Positions 8,653-22,300 of a stretch of DNA of 64,000 nucleotides are shown one piece after another. This DNA is from Vogesella oryzae (GTDB taxonomy: Bacteria; Pseudomonadota; Gammaproteobacteria; Burkholderiales; Chromobacteriaceae): NCBI RefSeq assembly GCF_902829295.1, contig NZ_CADEPL010000055.1, positions 1 to 64,000 on the forward strand. The letters are read 5' to 3'. Below the pieces are notes generated by a model that searched no databases, was not told where the DNA came from, and saw only the letters and a program-made list of their open reading frames with translations. The position numbers and the translations under genes were made by a program. Each line of letters starts with the position of its first letter. The stretch's first letter is position 1.

Positions 8653-9336
8653 TCAGGCGGGCTTGCTGTCTTTTTTCTCCAGTCCCGGTTCCATCTTGGG
8701 TTTTGGCTTGGGTTTGCTCTTGCGTGCCAACGTGCTGGGCTGCCCCTTCTGGATGCGGTGCAGGCGGCGGCGAATCTCGTCGCTATCCATCCAGATATCC
8801 TCGCCCTTGAAGATGCGCTCCAGTTCCTCGTCGGCGAGGAAGGGCTTGCAGACGTGGCGCATCACCTTGTCGAACCACTTACCGCTGGCCAGTACCTGCG
8901 CCTGCTGTTCGTTGCCCTTGCCGATTGATGCCGACGAGTAGTTGTGGAACATCAGCTGGCAGGTGTCGTGCAGGATCAGTTCGTCGCCGGCGAGGAACAG
9001 CAGCGCGCCCATCGAATAGGCGCGGGCTTCCAGGATGGTGACCACGTGTGCCGGGCTGGCGGCGATGTTGTTGATGATCTGCAGCCCGGTATCGAAGTTG
9101 CCGCCCGGCGTGTTCAGATGCAGAAAGATCACATCGGTATTGTTGGCGCTGCGCAGGGTATACAGCAGATCGGTGTAGTGGATCGGGTCGCCGATTTCGC
9201 CTGACAGGTAGAACGAAATCTGCCGTACCGTGCCCTGGGCCTCGTAACGGCGAAAGCGCGGGATGACTTCTTCGTCATCATCATCATCATCATCATGCTG
9301 GCGGGGCAGGTTGCTGAGGCGGTGGCGGGACATGGC
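8653..9336 (-). CDS. ClpP-like serine protease with poly-aspartate N-terminus
   Basis: A member of the ClpP/crotonase-fold peptidases. The 227-residue protein shows the nucleophile region RAYSMGALLFLAGD, the histidine region LMFHNYSSAS and an acidic motif (GEDIWMDSDE) where ClpP has its catalytic Asp, so the triad looks intact. Unlike ClpP it has a charged N-terminus with seven consecutive Asp and two Glu near residues 17-25, and a Lys/Pro-rich C-terminal tail. The ATG at 9336 follows a GAGGAG site. It has no ClpX or ClpA partner nearby and is distinct from housekeeping ClpP. Its substrate is unknown. Confidence 0.8.
   Translation of the reverse strand, partial: AMSRHRLSNLPRQHDDDDDDDEEVIPRFRRYEAQGTVRQISFYLSGEIGDPIHYTDLLYTLRSANNTDVIFLHLNTPGGNFDTGLQIINNIAASPAHVVTILEARAYSMGALLFLAGDELILHDTCQLMFHNYSSASIGKGNEQQAQVLASGKWFDKVMRHVCKPFLADEELERIFKGEDIWMDSDEIRRRLHRIQKGQPSTLARKSKPKPKPKMEPGLEKKDSKPA
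9276..9296. repeat. (CAT)7 trinucleotide microsatellite
   Basis: Seven perfect CAT units encode the poly-Asp run of the ClpP-like protein on the minus strand. Slippage would change the number of Asp residues without shifting the frame. Confidence 0.9.
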
Positions 9337-9468
9337 GGCTCCTCTTGTTCGGGCATGGCGCCCGGGGCTGTTCATGTCTTGATGGTAGCTGCTGCAGCCT
9401 GCTCTTGCTGCCGGCATGCTGTGGCCAAGCGGTGCCGGCGGTCATGGCGGGCCGCCGGAAAACGGGTG

Positions 9469-10074
9469 TCACATATCGAGCTTGCTGATCTTGGTGCCTT
9501 CCAGCGTCAGGTTGGCCATCAGCCCGGCATTGGTCATCACGAAGCCGATTACCGGTTGTTGCGCGGTATTGAGATCGACATCGCCATTCGCGCCGATTTT
9601 CACCAGCGCCACCGAGGCATCCACGCCGGCGGTCCAGCCGTTGCCGCGACGGAAGCGGTCCAGCGCGTCCTGGGTCATGAACAGGAAAATGACGGCCTTG
9701 GACTGGGCGCCCAGTTGCCAGCCCAGCGAACCGCTAACCGTCTGGTAGTAGCCGGCAGGTTGGCCGCCAACCCGCAGCGCACCCTTGCCATACTCGGCGC
9801 CAACCACCAGGCCGGCAGCCAGTACCGAGGGGAAAATCAGCACGCCGCGTGCCTTGGCCACCAGCTCGCGGGAGCCGCGGGCATTCTGGTACAGGCGTGG
9901 CAGCGTGGCATCGTAGCCGGCGTCGATCTCCTGCTTCAGGCTGGCGATATTGCCGGCGGTGGCATTCGGCGCCGCCTTGCTGGTGGTCATGTAGCCGCCG
10001 CCTGTCGAGGTGCAGCCGCTGCCCAGCAACGCCGCGACGCTCCCCAGGATAAGCAGGGATAGTTTCAGTTTCAT
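9469..10074 (-). CDS. SYLF/YSC84 domain lipoprotein
   Basis: A 201-residue exported protein with a lipoprotein signal peptide (lipobox near LLGSGC) followed by a SYLF domain, recognisable by AKARGVLIFPSVLAAGLVVG and the GYYQTVSGSLGWQLGAQ region. SYLF (YSC84, DUF500) domains bind lipids in eukaryotes; the bacterial role is unclear. The ATG at 10074 lies eight bases after GGAGG and starts with a typical MKLKLSLL leader. It is on the same strand as the ClpP-like gene but 130 bases from it, so an operon is uncertain. Confidence 0.85.
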   Translation of the reverse strand: MKLKLSLLILGSVAALLGSGCTSTGGGYMTTSKAAPNATAGNIASLKQEIDAGYDATLPRLYQNARGSRELVAKARGVLIFPSVLAAGLVVGAEYGKGALRVGGQPAGYYQTVSGSLGWQLGAQSKAVIFLFMTQDALDRFRRGNGWTAGVDASVALVKIGANGDVDLNTAQQPVIGFVMTNAGLMANLTLEGTKISKLDM

Positions 10075-10185
10075 CGGGTCCTCCATTCTGCGACTTGCGC
10101 CGCACTACTGCTGGTAACGGGCAGCGTGTTGCCCAGACCTTAGTTATAGGCCCGGCGGCGGCGCAAGGCGCGGTGGAGAGTCCCG

Positions 10186-10662
10186 TTAGCGGGTGTGATG
10201 ACCGGTTGGCCGCGCCGTCTGGCGGCGTTGCCACAGTGCGGCCAACATCAGCACCACCACCAGCAGATTGAGCACGAAGGAGCCAATGCTGATGCTGTTG
10301 GGGTGATGCAGCAGTTCGAGCACTTCGAACGGTAGATAAATGGCGCCGCTGGCGGCGGCCAGCACCTCGGCCCAGGCCGCTTCGCGGTACAGGCCGTAGG
10401 CTTCGGCAAACCGCAGCGAGGAGTAGGCGGCGGCGCCCAGCGCGATCAGCAGCAGCTTGCCATTGAGCTGCTGGGCGGCGGTGATGAAGATGCTGGGATA
10501 GTGGGCGGCCGGATTCAGGTGGGCATGCTCGACCAGGCGGATGGCCAGATCGTGCAAGTCCTTGTGCAGCAACAGGAGCAGGCCGGAGGCGCCGGCCAGC
10601 GCCAGCAGCCCCTTGAAGGCTTCGAAGGCGGCTACCGCACGGATGGCCTGGCGTGTCTGCAT
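10186..10662 (-). CDS. DUF2127 family inner-membrane protein
   Basis: A 158-residue protein with about four hydrophobic segments (near residues 14-33, 68-82, 95-115 and 125-145) and the DUF2127 pattern AVAAFEAFKGLLALAG near the N-terminus and EVLAAASGAIYLPFE in the second half. No catalytic function is known for the family. It follows mfd on the same strand after about 70 bases and could be a downstream member of its transcript. Confidence 0.75.
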   Translation of the reverse strand: MQTRQAIRAVAAFEAFKGLLALAGASGLLLLLHKDLHDLAIRLVEHAHLNPAAHYPSIFITAAQQLNGKLLLIALGAAAYSSLRFAEAYGLYREAAWAEVLAAASGAIYLPFEVLELLHHPNSISIGSFVLNLLVVVLMLAALWQRRQTARPTGHHTR

Positions 10663-10735
10663 GGCAAATGTCTCTGCGCTTGATGTGGAAAATACTGACC
10701 GGTACCGGCGCGTAAAGTGCCGGGCCGGTCGCTTA

Positions 10736-14143
<3,408 letters not shown>

Positions 14144-14159
14144 TCGCAAAGAGGCGGGT

Positions 14160-14165
14160 ATTATA
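14160..14165 (-). promoter_or_regulatory. Candidate -10 element of mfd
   Basis: A perfect TATAAT on the minus strand would start transcription near 14153, leaving a leader of only 10-35 bases depending on the start codon used. No convincing -35 is found at normal spacing. Confidence 0.4.
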
Positions 14166-14318
14166 GTGCGGCGCCGTGATCCAGGCTGCGCAAGACAGCC
14201 GACACAACACATACAGCTTCCGGCGCTTACCCGTGTACTGCATTTACTGACGTTGCCATCACTGCCCCCAGCCGCAGGTTGCCGGGGTACGGGTAGTTTT
14301 TACTTGAAGCGGGGAGAC

Positions 14319-17300
14319 GTGGACAAATCCACTGCAAGCGCGTTGAGCGCGATGATCATTTTTGTCGGTGGCATGCTGCTGTGGCCGGGAGACTGGCAGC
14401 ATCCGCTATTGCCGGGCGCCTTCATTGCCCATGCCGCGATGGCATGGCGCTTTGCCGCCGGCCGCTTCCAGGTAGTGTGGTGGTGGGGGCTGCCGGCAAC
14501 TGCCGTGGCGCTGCTGACCATGCCGCTGGAGCCGGCGCTGCTGTGGTCGGCCTCGTTCGGTGTCATGTTGCTGGGGCTGCATGTCATGCTGCCGGCCAGC
14601 CATTTCCGTCTTGATTCCCTGACTGCACTCGGCAAGCTGTTGCTGTGCCTGCTGTTGCCGGCGCTGCTGGTCAATGCCCTGCTGTGGCCGCTGCTGACGG
14701 TGACCGAGGCTTTGCGCGGCTTGCTGCTGCTGTGGTTGTCACTGTCCTTGCTGGTGCCCTTGCTGTATGCCGGTGTTCCGGCCGCCCTGGCGCGGCGCGA
14801 ACTGCTGGGGCTGCTGTCGCTGCAGGCGGTGCTGGCCGGCGTACTGTGGTGGATCGGGCGTGGCAATTGCGCCACGACTTGCCAGCTGGTGTTGCTGCCA
14901 TTGCTGTTTCTGGCCGCGATCCGCGCCGGTTTGGTCGGCGTCGCCGGCAGCGGCACGCTGTATCTGTTCATTTTCTCGTTGCCTGTGTTGCTGGGCGGTC
15001 TGGTGTGGGGTGTCGCCGCCGATCTCGGCAATACGCTGGGGCTGTTGCTGTTCGGCCTGCTGGCACTGGCGGTGGCGGTGTTCGGTGAAGGCTATCGCCG
15101 CCGCGAACGCTTGCTGCACGACGTGCAGGCGCGCTTCGAGTCGCTGCTCAACCAGAGCACCAGCCTGATGACGCTGAAAGACCCGGATGGCCGCTATCTG
15201 CTGGTGAACCTGAACTTTGCCCGCCTGCTGGGGCTACCGCAGCAGTTCTTCAAGGGTCGCAGCGCGCGCGAGTTGTTCGCGCCGGACGAGGCCGCGGTGA
15301 TCATCCGCCATGACCAGCAGGTGATGAGCAGCCTGGAGTCGCGCCAGTTCGAGCAGTCGATCACCGTCGGCGGTCGCCATTACCTGATGCTGTCCAGCGT
15401 GTTCCCGCTGTTCGACAGCGACGGCCTGCCGGCAGGGGTAGGCAGTATCTCGGTGGACATCAGCCAGCGCGCCGAGGAAGAGCGCCAGCGGCAGGAGGCG
15501 ATGGACCAGTACCGCGCGGTGGTGGAGCAGTCGCTGGTGGGGATTTACATCACCCAGCACGAGAAGCTGCTGTACGTGAACCCGAAGCTGGCCGCCATGG
15601 CCGGCTACCAGCCGGAAGAAGTCAGCGGCCGCAGTATCGAAGAGATGCTGATGCCGGGCGAGGATGGGCGCATTCGCGCCCAGATCCGCCGCCGCATCCG
15701 CGAGAACATCCAGGTGATGCACTACACCACGCGCATCCGTCATCGCGATGGCAGTGCGGTCGATGTCGAGGTGCACAGCCGGCTGTTCGATTACAACGGC
15801 GACAAGGCCATCATCGGCGTGATGATGGATATCTCCGACCGCATTGCGGCCAACGCCGAGCTGCGGCTGGCCGCCACGGTGTTCGACAATGCCACCGAAG
15901 GCATTCTGGTCACCGATGGCGAAGGCCGCATCGTGATGGTGAACCAGGCGTTCACCCGCATCACCGGTTTTACCCAGGATCTGGCGATCGGCCGCGTATC
16001 GCGCATGTTGCGGGTGGCCAACCGCGAGCGTAACCGCGGGCTGCAGGAGGCGCTGGAGCGCGATGGCCACTGGAAGGGCGAGTTGTTCGATCGCCGCAGG
16101 AATGGCGACCCGTACATTGCCGAGCTGTCGATCAGCGCGGTGCGCGATCCGTTCGGCCAGCTGTCGCACTACGTCGGCGTGTTCTCCGACATTACCGGCC
16201 GCAAGCAGGCCGAGGATCGCTTGCAGTTCCTCGCCAGCCACGACCCGCTCACCCGGCTGCCCAACCGCAGCGCGCTGATCGAAGCTATCGATACCGCCAT
16301 TCTGGAGGCGGGGGACATCGAGCCGCGACTGGCGCTGATGTTCATCGATCTCGACCGCTTCAAGCTGATCAACGACTCCTTCGGCCATCAGGCCGGCGAC
16401 GAGGTGCTGCACGAAATCGCCGCGCGGCTGACGCAGTCCACCGAACGCTTCGGCCTGGTAGCGCGGCTGGGGGGCGACGAGTTCACGCTGGTGGTGCGCG
16501 ATTTTGACGACCACGGCAATCTGGGGCGCATGGCGGAGGAAGTGTTGGCCGCACTGGCGCGGCCGATCCGCATCGAAGAGCACGAGGTGTTTGTCAGCGG
16601 CAGTATCGGCATCAGCGTCTATCCCAACGACGGCGTGGAGGCGGCATCGCTGCTGAAGAACGCCGATGCGGCGATGTACCGTGCCAAGGAAGCCGGCAAG
16701 AACACCTACCAGTTCTTCGATGCGCAGATGAACGCGCAGACTTTCGAGCGGCTGCTGATGGAAAGCGGTCTGCGCCAGGCGCTGGAGCGGCAGGAGTTCG
16801 AACTGCACTACCAGCCGCAGGTGTCGTGCGACGGTGGCCGGCTGGAAGGGGTGGAGGCATTGATACGCTGGCGCCATCCGCATCTGGGGCTGGTGCCGCC
16901 GGGGCGCTTTATCCCGCTGGCGGAGGAAACCGGCCTGATCAAGCCAATCGGCGCCTGGGTGCTGCGCGAGGCCTGTCACCAGATGGTGGCGTGGGACAAG
17001 ATGGGGCTGTGTGTGCCGCGGCTGGCGGTGAACCTGTCGGCGCGGCAGTTCGAGCAGCAGACCCTGCTGAACGAGGTCAACGACGTGCTGGCGGTCACCG
17101 GGTTGGCCGCCTCGCGTCTGGAGCTGGAAATCACCGAAAGCATGCTGATGCACAATCCGCAGGAGGCGGTATCGCTGCTGCGCGAGCTGAAGGCCTTGGG
17201 GGTGAAGCTGTCGATCGACGACTTCGGTACCGGCTACTCGTCGCTGTCCACGCTCAAGCGTTACCCGCTGGACTATCTCAAGGTCGACCGCTCCTTTGTC

Positions 17301-17540
17301 GAGGGCCTGCCCGGCGACGAGGACAGCGCGGCGATTACCGAGGCCATCATCGCCATGGCGCGCAAGCTCAAGTTCACCGTGATTGCCGAAGGGGTGGAAA
17401 CCGCGGCGCAGAGCGTTTTCCTCGCCAACGCCGGCTGCGCCATCCTGCAAGGCTACTATTACAGCCGGCCGCTGCCGGTGGCGATGCTGGAGCAATGGTT
17501 GGCCGCACGGCAGATGAATCTCAGCGAAGTGGCGCACTAG
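14319..17540 (+). CDS. Membrane-anchored PAS-GGDEF-EAL c-di-GMP signalling protein
   Basis: About 1073 residues. The N-terminal 270 residues are strongly hydrophobic (about 8 membrane segments, MASE-like), followed by three PAS domains, a GGDEF domain with intact GGDEF, and an EAL domain. The EAL domain retains EALIRW, NLSARQF, ELEITES, DDFGTGYSS, the VDRSF lysine region and AEGVET, so both cyclase and phosphodiesterase activity are possible. No RxxD inhibitory site precedes GGDEF. The start is uncertain: GTG at 14319 after GGGGAG (tight spacing) or ATG at 14352. Upstream ATGs would overlap mfd antisense and are rejected. Divergent from mfd and followed by rlmB. Confidence 0.92.
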   Translation: MDKSTASALSAMIIFVGGMLLWPGDWQHPLLPGAFIAHAAMAWRFAAGRFQVVWWWGLPATAVALLTMPLEPALLWSASFGVMLLGLHVMLPASHFRLDSLTALGKLLLCLLLPALLVNALLWPLLTVTEALRGLLLLWLSLSLLVPLLYAGVPAALARRELLGLLSLQAVLAGVLWWIGRGNCATTCQLVLLPLLFLAAIRAGLVGVAGSGTLYLFIFSLPVLLGGLVWGVAADLGNTLGLLLFGLLALAVAVFGEGYRRRERLLHDVQARFESLLNQSTSLMTLKDPDGRYLLVNLNFARLLGLPQQFFKGRSARELFAPDEAAVIIRHDQQVMSSLESRQFEQSITVGGRHYLMLSSVFPLFDSDGLPAGVGSISVDISQRAEEERQRQEAMDQYRAVVEQSLVGIYITQHEKLLYVNPKLAAMAGYQPEEVSGRSIEEMLMPGEDGRIRAQIRRRIRENIQVMHYTTRIRHRDGSAVDVEVHSRLFDYNGDKAIIGVMMDISDRIAANAELRLAATVFDNATEGILVTDGEGRIVMVNQAFTRITGFTQDLAIGRVSRMLRVANRERNRGLQEALERDGHWKGELFDRRRNGDPYIAELSISAVRDPFGQLSHYVGVFSDITGRKQAEDRLQFLASHDPLTRLPNRSALIEAIDTAILEAGDIEPRLALMFIDLDRFKLINDSFGHQAGDEVLHEIAARLTQSTERFGLVARLGGDEFTLVVRDFDDHGNLGRMAEEVLAALARPIRIEEHEVFVSGSIGISVYPNDGVEAASLLKNADAAMYRAKEAGKNTYQFFDAQMNAQTFERLLMESGLRQALERQEFELHYQPQVSCDGGRLEGVEALIRWRHPHLGLVPPGRFIPLAEETGLIKPIGAWVLREACHQMVAWDKMGLCVPRLAVNLSARQFEQQTLLNEVNDVLAVTGLAASRLELEITESMLMHNPQEAVSLLRELKALGVKLSIDDFGTGYSSLSTLKRYPLDYLKVDRSFVEGLPGDEDSAAITEAIIAMARKLKFTVIAEGVETAAQSVFLANAGCAILQGYYYSRPLPVAMLEQWLAARQMNLSEVAH

Positions 17541-17590
17541 ATGCGGTTCGCGGGTAAAATGCGCGGTTCACTGATTGATGGCGCGACCCC

Positions 17591-18337
17591 ATGAGCAACA
17601 AAAAACTGATCCACGGCTTCCACGCCGTCAATGCCCGCCTGTGGCAAAACCCGAAAAGCGTGCTGGAAGTATTTCTGGCCGGCGGCCGTCAGGACGCCCG
17701 GGCGCAGGCCGTGCTGGAGAAGGCCGCCAGCGAGAATGTGAAGGCGCATATCGTCGACAAGGCGCGGCTGGACAGCATGACCGGCAATGCCCGTCACCAG
17801 GGCGTGGTGGCGATGATCGACGCCAACCAGAACTTCGTGACGCTGGATGACGTGCTGGACAACCTGGCCGAGCCGCCGCTGTTGCTGATCCTCGATGGCG
17901 TTACCGATCCGCACAACCTCGGCGCCTGCCTGCGCGTGGCCGACGCCATGGGCGCGCACGCGGTGATCGCGCCCAAGGACCGCTCCGCCACGCTGAATGC
18001 CACCGTGTCCAAGGTGGCGTGCGGCGCCGCCGAAGTGGTGCCCTACATTACCGTCACCAATCTGGCACGCACGCTGCGCGACCTGAAGGACGCCGGAGTG
18101 TGGATTGCCGGCACCACCATGGAAGCCGACACCGACCTGTACCACTTCGATGCTGCCGGCCCGCTGGCCTGGGTGATGGGCGCCGAAGGCGAGGGCATGC
18201 GCCGTCTGACCCGCGAACATTGCGACGTGCTGGTGTCGATTCCGATGTTCGGCACGGTGGAAAGTCTCAATGTGTCGGTATCGTCCGGCATGGTGCTATC
18301 AGAAAGCCGCCGTCAGCGCGTGCTGAAGGCCGGCTAG
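17591..18337 (+). CDS. rlmB: 23S rRNA (guanosine(2251)-2'-O)-methyltransferase RlmB
   Basis: SpoU-family knotted methyltransferase that modifies G2251 in the ribosomal P-site loop. The 248-residue protein has the N-terminal L30e-like substrate-binding domain ([11 protein letters not shown]) and the SpoU motifs [21 protein letters not shown] and [15 protein letters not shown]. Length and start agree with the family. It lies 50 bases after the GGDEF-EAL gene on the same strand, so co-transcription is possible. Confidence 0.95.
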   Translation: MSNKKLIHGFHAVNARLWQNPKSVLEVFLAGGRQDARAQAVLEKAASENVKAHIVDKARLDSMTGNARHQGVVAMIDANQNFVTLDDVLDNLAEPPLLLILDGVTDPHNLGACLRVADAMGAHAVIAPKDRSATLNATVSKVACGAAEVVPYITVTNLARTLRDLKDAGVWIAGTTMEADTDLYHFDAAGPLAWVMGAEGEGMRRLTREHCDVLVSIPMFGTVESLNVSVSSGMVLSESRRQRVLKAG

Positions 18338-18349
18338 CGACGGCCCTTG

Positions 18350-18378
18350 GTTGGCCGCAGGCATTCGCTGCGGCCTTG
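18350..18378. terminator. Motif-containing hairpin between convergent genes
   Basis: TTGGCCGCAG at 18351-18360 pairs with CTGCGGCC at 18368-18375 across a seven-base loop. It lies between the stops of rlmB and the HD-GYP gene, which converge. One arm is the dispersed word; there is no T run. Confidence 0.45.
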
Positions 18379-18382
18379 CGTG

Positions 18383-19384
18383 TCAGGCTTGTTCTGCCCA
18401 GCGCGCCTGGATGGCCAGAATTGCCGGCAGCTGGGCACAGAACAGCTCGGCCAGCCGCGGATCAAAATGCTTGCCGGCCTGGTCGCGGACATAGGCGATG
18501 GCCTCGTCCACCGGCCACGCCGGCTTGTATGGCCGTACGCTGGTCAGCGCATCGAAGACGTCGGCAATGGCGACGATGCGCGCCTCCAGCGGAATGGCTT
18601 CGCCGGCCAGACCATGCGGGTAACCGCTGCCATCCCATTTCTCGTGATGATACTCGGCCACCCGGCGTGCCATTTGCAGCAGGCTGGAGCTGTCTTCGCC
18701 GATGATGCGGGCGCCGATGGCGGTGTGCTGGCGCATCAGCACCCATTCCGCGTCGTCCAGTTTGCCCTTTTTCTGCAGGATGGCATCCGGCACGCCGATC
18801 TTGCCGATGTCGTGCATCGGCGCGGCATGCAGTAATTCATCCGCCAGTTCCTCTCCCAGCCCTGCCGCCAGGGCCAGTACCCGCGAATAGTGGCTCATGC
18901 GGATCACGTGCAGCCCGGTTTCGTTGTCCTTGTATTCTGCCGCCATGCCCAGACGCTGGATGATCTGCAGGCGGGTGGCCCGCAGTTCGTCCGCCCTTAC
19001 CAGCGACAGATGGGTCTTGACGCGCGCCCGCACGATGGCGGGGCTCACCGGCTTGCTGATGTAGTCCACCGCGCCGGCGGCAAAGCCTTCCGCCTCGTCG
19101 CTGGCATCCGCCAGCGCGGTGACGAAGATCACCGGAATGGCGGCCGTGGCGGCAGCGGTTTTCAGCTGGCGGCAGACTTCCAGCCCGGTCATGCCGGGCA
19201 TCATTACGTCCAGCAGGATCAGCCGCGGCTGCTCGCTGTGGGCCAGCGCCAGTGCCTTGTCGCCATCGCGGGCGAACAGCAGCCGGTAATCCTGCTGCAG
19301 GATGGCGCGCAGAATCTGCAGGTTGGTGGGCTCGTCGTCGACCAGCAGCAGCGTGGGGCGGGTATCGGTAGGGGTCTGGCTCAC
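18383..19384 (-). CDS. Response regulator with HD-GYP domain
   Basis: A 333-residue two-domain protein. The N-terminal receiver (residues 10-130) has LLVDDEP, the phospho-Asp in LLDVMMPGMTGLEV, and the Lys of YISKP. The HD-GYP domain (residues 150-330) has HDIGKIGVP, the HHEKWDGSGYP signature and DVFDALTSVRPYK, so its c-di-GMP phosphodiesterase site looks complete. Its ATG overlaps the stop of the upstream hybrid kinase by four bases, indicating translational coupling. The kinase is therefore the likely phosphodonor, linking sensing to c-di-GMP breakdown. Confidence 0.95.
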   Translation of the reverse strand: MSQTPTDTRPTLLLVDDEPTNLQILRAILQQDYRLLFARDGDKALALAHSEQPRLILLDVMMPGMTGLEVCRQLKTAAATAAIPVIFVTALADASDEAEGFAAGAVDYISKPVSPAIVRARVKTHLSLVRADELRATRLQIIQRLGMAAEYKDNETGLHVIRMSHYSRVLALAAGLGEELADELLHAAPMHDIGKIGVPDAILQKKGKLDDAEWVLMRQHTAIGARIIGEDSSSLLQMARRVAEYHHEKWDGSGYPHGLAGEAIPLEARIVAIADVFDALTSVRPYKPAWPVDEAIAYVRDQAGKHFDPRLAELFCAQLPAILAIQARWAEQA

Positions 19385-22300
19385 GATGCGGTTCCAGCGG
19401 CGCGGTCCAGCTGTGCCTCTATCGCGGCCAGCTGGGTCAGTGCCTGTTCAAAGTCGAAGTTATCCACTGCCTGTTGCAGCGGGGCCAACAATGCTTCCGG
19501 TAGTTGCTGCGCCAGCGTGCTGAGGCTGGCGTCGTCAATTTCGCCGTGCCGGCAGGCGTTTGCCAGCGCTTGCAGCAGCGGCCGCACCTCCGCTGTCAGC
19601 GCTTGCGGTGCGGGCTTGGCGCTTTGCGCCGGCTCGCTATCGGCAGGCAAGGCGGCCGCGATGGCGCCCAGTTCGCCGGCAATGGCGGCCAACTGCGCCT
19701 CATCACAGTGGCCTTGTGTCTCGATGGCGGCCAACAGGGCGCCCAGCTGCTGCAGTCCCAGGTTGGCCGCAGCGCCTTTGACGCGGTGGGCGGTGGCTGG
19801 CAGCTGCTCGCCGCTGCTCTGGCGCAGACTGTCAGCCAGTGAAGCATAGTCGGCAATGAAGCGCCGCAGTTGTGCCAGTAAGGCATCACGACTTCCCCAG
19901 CGCTGGCTGGCACGCGCCCAGTCGATGCTGGCCGGTCTGCTGCGCACGTCATCGGTCGGGCGCGCTGCGCTGCTGGCGGTGGTCAATTGCAGCACCCGGG
20001 CAATTTCGGCGTACAGCAGCGGCAGGTCTACCGGCTTGGAGGCAAAGCCGTTCATGCCGGCCGCGCTGGCTTCGCGGCGGTCTTTTTCCAGCACGCTGGC
20101 GGTCAGCGCGATTACTGGCGTAGTGGCCAACCGGTGTTGCTGTTCATGGGCGCGCATGCGGCGCGTAGCCGCCAGGCCGTCCAGACGTGGCATCTGGATA
20201 TCCATCAGCACCACGTCAAACGCTTGCTGCTGAAAGCGTTCGCAGGCTTCCGCGCCGTCAGCCGCGGTCAGTACACGGTGACCGTCGCGGCTGAGCGCCA
20301 GTTGCAGCAGCTCCAGGTTTTGCGGGACGTCGTCGGCGACCAGGATGTTGAGCGGTGGCAGCGTGTCCGTGCTGGCGGGCGCCGGCAAGCGTTCGCCGCG
20401 GGCTTCCGGCAGCGGCAGGCTGACAATGAAGCTGCTGCCCACGCCGGGCAGGCTGGTGGCATGGATGTCGCCCCCCATCAGCTCGACCAGTTGCCGGGCG
20501 ATGGTGGTGCCGAGCCCGGTACCGCCAAAACGGCGTGCCATGCTGGCATCGGCCTGGGTAAACGGCGCAAAGATATGCGGCAGCCGTTCCGGCGCGATGC
20601 CGATGCCGGTATCGATCACGCTCAGTTGCAGTCGGCCCTGCTGCTGGCGTAGCTGCAGGGTGACGCTGCCGCGTTCGGTGAACTTCACCGCGTTGCCCAG
20701 CAGGTTGATCAGGATCTGGCGCAGGCGGAGCGCATCGCCATGGAAACCGTCTGCCAGTTCGGGCGGATAGTCCAGTTGCAATGACAATCCTTTCTGGTTT
20801 GCCTGCAGTTGCAGTGCGGCCAACACCTGCTGGCATAGCTCGCGCAACGAAAAGTCGCGGTTTTCCAGTTCGATGGCGCCGCGTTCCAGCTTGGCGGTGT
20901 CGAGGATGTCGTTGAGCAGCCCCAGCAGCGCGCGTGCCGACTGGCGCACGGTGTTCAGGTGATGGCGCTGTTCGTCGTCCAGCCGGCTGCCCAGCAGCAG
21001 TTCGGTAAAGCCGATGATGGCGTTCATCGGGGTGCGGATTTCATGGCTCATATTGGCCAGGAACATACCCTTGGCGCTGGCGGCCTGCTCGGCCTTGTCG
21101 CGCGCCAGCAGCAGGTCGTGTTCCATCGCCTTGCGCTCGGTCAGGTCGCTGGCCAGCTTGACGACTTTCCACGGTTTGCCGTCGGCATCGAGAATGGGGT
21201 TGTAGCTGGCGTGAATCCAGAAGCTATGGCCGTCTTTTGCCCGGCGGCAGTATTCGCCCTTTATGAACTCCCCGTGTCGCAGCGTGGCCCAGAAGGTCTG
21301 GTAATCGGCACTGTCGGCCTCTGCCGGCAGGCACAGGCGGCGGTGATGTTGGCCGCGCAGTTCTTCCAGCGAGTAGCCGCTCAGGCGCAGGAAGTTGTCG
21401 TTGGCGTCGAGGATGCTGCCATCCAGGTCGAACTCCACCACCGCCATTGCCTGGCGCATGGCCTGCACGATGCCTTCGAATTCGGCGTTGCGCAGCTTGG
21501 AACGGGTGACATCGATGATCACGCCATCTATCCACAACGCGTCGCCATTGTCGTCATACACGCCGCTGGCACTTTCCGATACCCAGCGTTCGCCGCCGTC
21601 GCGGTGCAGGATGCGGTACTCCAGTACATAGGGGCGATGCTCGGCCAGCGCCTGCTCCACTTCCGTGCGCACCCTGTCCAGATCGTCGGGATGGATGATG
21701 CTGACAACGCTCAGCTTGCCTTGCAGGAAAAACGATTTTTCCCAGCCGGTCAGGGTTTCCACCGCGTCGCTGACAAACAGTTTGCTCCAGTCGTGGTCTA
21801 CCCGGCTGCGAAAGGCGACACCGGGAATGTTGCCGATCAGGGTGCGGTACTGGGTTTCGCGGGCGCGCAGTTCCCGCTCCATCGCCTTGTGTTCGCTGAT
21901 GTCGGTGATGAAGCCGACAAACATCGGCTGGCCGGAGGTTTCGGCGCGGCCAACCGCCAGCCGCACCGGCAGCAGGCTGCCATCGCGGCGCAGGGCGGTG
22001 ACTTCGCGCCCCTGGCCGATGATCTTGGCCTCGCCGGTTTTCAGGTAGTTGGCCAGATAGCCATCGTGGTTGCCGCGATAGGGCTCCGGCATCAGCCGCT
22101 TGATGTTCAGGCCGATCAGTTCGCTTTTCTGCCAGCCGAACAGGCGCTCGGCAGACGGGTTCAGGTCCTGGATCAGCCCCTGATGGTTGATGGTGATGAT
22201 GCCGTCCACCGCGGTGCTGACGATGGCGCGCAGTCGCTGCTCGCTGTCCAGCTTCTGGTTGTACAGGTGGCGGTAACGCAGGTAGGCGTTGCCGGCCAGG

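Noticed and set aside
15234-17537. 767-codon open frame antisense to the GGDEF-EAL gene
   Set aside because: The sense strand carries intact PAS, GGDEF and EAL motifs; the antisense product matches nothing.
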